Part shown: positions 6,604 through 7,439 of the stretch, piece by piece | Numbering within the stretch: the stretch's first letter is position 1 | Layout of the letters: each line of letters begins with the position of its first letter | NCBI GenBank assembly: GCA_017853785.1 | Contig: JAFMIX010000107.1 | Span: 1-7,439, forward strand | Direction: 5' to 3' | Length of the DNA: 7,439 nt | Origin: Verrucomicrobiales bacterium | GTDB lineage: Bacteria; Verrucomicrobiota; Verrucomicrobiia; Limisphaerales; JAFMIX01 | Notes under the pieces: model-generated | What the model was told of the DNA's origin: nothing | Databases searched by the model: none | What the model saw: the letters and a program-made list of their open reading frames with translations, nothing else | Position numbers and translations under genes: made by a program

Positions 6604-6900
6604 TCAGTCCTCGTCGAATTTGCGGGTGATGAGCGCCTCAATCTCGACCAGGGCGGGGCCGGCATCCTGGCCGATGGCGTGGACCTTGATTTTGCTGCCC
6701 GGGCCGGCGGCGAGCATCATGAGACCCATGATGGACTTGCCGTTGACCTTCTCGCCGTCCTTTTCGACAAAGATGTTGCAGGCGAACTTGTTGGTGACGC
6801 GCACAAACATGGCCGCCGGGCGGGCATGGATGCCGAGCTTGTTGCCGATTTGAAATTCCTTGGTCAATGTGTCATTGGCCGCGATTCTTTTCGCGCTCAT
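6604..6900 (-). CDS. HPr-family phosphocarrier protein
   Basis: A 98-residue HPr-like protein from ATG 6900. It keeps the active-site histidine H25 in LGIHARPAA, which takes phosphate from PEP via enzyme I, and the regulatory serine S56 in NGKSIMGLMML. The 31-residue spacing matches His15 to Ser46 of classical HPr, so it could be a substrate of HPr kinase/phosphorylase. The short N-terminal extension before the first strand (SAKRIAANDTLT) is unusual but modest. An alternative start at 6933 would add 11 residues (MAATSDSLPVP) that look unlike HPr; neither start has a strong ribosome site. No enzyme I, HPr kinase or PTS permease is present in the window. As the first gene of the cluster HPr, DUF4912, two-helix protein, GH57, it may serve a regulatory rather than a sugar-transport role. 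Confidence 0.93.
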   Translation of the reverse strand: MSAKRIAANDTLTKEFQIGNKLGIHARPAAMFVRVTNKFACNIFVEKDGEKVNGKSIMGLMMLAAGPGSKIKVHAIGQDAGPALVEIEALITRKFDED

Positions 6901-6933
6901 AGGCACCGGCAAGCTATCCGAGGTGGCGGCCAT

Positions 6934-7082
6934 GCGCCACAGATTTTTGCGACCCGCCCCCTGGCCTGACCGGAATTAGGCAGCCTAACTGGCCCGTGGT
7001 AACAACCCCGAATCAACGCAGAAAACCGAAAGTTTTGCTTTATTTGGCGGTCGTTCTCTGCGTTCCTTTGCGTTCCAAATTT
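6934..7082. promoter_or_regulatory. Divergent intergenic region between the HPr cluster and ychF
   Basis: The region must contain the promoters for both the leftward HPr cluster and the rightward ychF gene. I cannot point to convincing -35/-10 boxes for either. It holds a 13-base perfect palindrome TTAGGC-A-GCCTAA (6976-6988), an inverted repeat AACGCAGA/TCTGCGTT (7015-7022 and 7057-7064), a small AAAAC/GTTTT hairpin (7022-7036), and two copies of TGCGTTCC spaced by 10 bases (7059-7066, 7069-7076). The region is less GC-rich than its surroundings. Confidence 0.55.
6976..6988. repeat. 13-base palindrome, possible operator
   Basis: TTAGGC and GCCTAA flank a single central A, giving two perfect 6-base half-sites inside the divergent promoter region. 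It is the best candidate here for a dimeric repressor or activator site. No known regulator consensus is recognised, and a match of this length could arise by chance a few times in a hundred for a region this size. Confidence 0.3.
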
Positions 7083-7439
7083 ATGCTCAAAGCTGGAATC
7101 GTCGGTCTGCCCAACGTGGGCAAGTCAACCCTGTTCAACGCCCTCACCCGCTCGCGCAAGGCGGAGGCGGCCAACTACCCCTTCTGCACCATCGATCCGA
7201 ATGTGGGCATCGTCACCGTGCCGGACGAACGCCTGTTCGTCCTGCAAAAGATCGCCAAGACCGGCGTCGTCATCCCGGCGGCCATCGAGTTCGTGGACAT
7301 CGCCGGCCTCGTCAAAGGCGCGGCGGCGGGCGAAGGCCTTGGCAACAAGTTCCTCTCCCACATTCGTGAAGTGGACGCCATCGTGCAGGTGGTCCGCTGC
7401 TTCGAGGATGCGGACATCCATCACGTCGCCGGCAACATC
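7083..7439 (+). CDS. ychF: Redox-regulated ATPase/GTPase YchF (3' end missing)
   Basis: The first 119 codons of the Obg-family P-loop NTPase YchF/OLA1 are present; the full protein is usually about 360-370 residues and continues past the window. The G1 P-loop GLPNVGKST lies at residues 8-16, the G2 region ANYPFCTIDPN at 30-40, and the G3 motif DIAGLVKGA at 72-80 with a hydrophobic residue where Ras-like proteins have the catalytic Gln. The segment GEGLGNKFLSHIREVDAI (83-100) is diagnostic of the family. YchF binds ribosomes, prefers ATP in characterised members and has been linked to stress responses. MLKAGIVGLP is the standard N-terminus, so the ATG at 7083 is secure although no Shine-Dalgarno site precedes it. 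Confidence 0.97.
   Translation, partial: MLKAGIVGLPNVGKSTLFNALTRSRKAEAANYPFCTIDPNVGIVTVPDERLFVLQKIAKTGVVIPAAIEFVDIAGLVKGAAAGEGLGNKFLSHIREVDAIVQVVRCFEDADIHHVAGNI

Noticed and set aside
5646..6629. Long + strand open frame of 327 codons
   Set aside because: It is opposite the DUF4912 gene. The Gly/Arg-rich low-complexity translation is the complement of Ala/Lys/Pro codons and shows no family.
6597..6665. 23-residue N-terminal extension of the DUF4912 protein
   Set aside because: It overlaps the HPr coding end and has no tail-like character; the ATG at 6596 starts exactly at the basic PAKKSTRKK tail.

Overview
The window looks like a chromosomal stretch of a GC-rich, free-living Gram-negative bacterium, most probably a member of the Verrucomicrobiota or a related PVC lineage. 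This rests on the style of the NarL-type sensor kinase, the pairing of a DUF4912 protein with a GH57 branching enzyme, the weak or absent Shine-Dalgarno sites and the base composition. It is an inference; no rRNA or taxonomic marker is complete here. I see no mobile element, CRISPR array, tRNA or rRNA.

Left part (1 to about 2.1 kb, + strand): the 3' portion of a membrane-anchored PAS/HisKA_3/HATPase sensor kinase, overlapping by about 71 bases a NarL/LuxR-type response regulator. The two form one two-component system. Base composition here is visibly lower in GC than the rest of the window.

Middle part (2.2 to 3.7 kb, + strand): a stand-alone protein made only of the zinc finger and helix-hairpin-helix part of an NAD+-dependent DNA ligase (no adenylation or BRCT domain), followed by a TauE/SafE-family membrane transporter. 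The transporter meets the next operon tail to tail with 6 bases between stop codons.

Right part (3.7 to 6.9 kb, - strand): a compact four-gene cluster read right to left, HPr phosphocarrier, DUF4912 protein with a Lys/Ala-rich histone-H1-like tail, a 76-residue two-helix membrane protein, and a GH57/DUF1957 alpha-glucan branching enzyme. Gaps are 7, 12 and 21 bases, so they are very likely cotranscribed. The HPr keeps both the catalytic His and the regulatory Ser, so the cluster plausibly ties carbon-status signalling to storage-glucan metabolism. This is the most interesting unit of the window.

Right edge (6.93 to 7.44 kb): a 149-base divergent intergenic region with a 13-base palindrome and short repeats, then the 5' end of the universal GTPase gene ychF on the + strand, cut by the window end.
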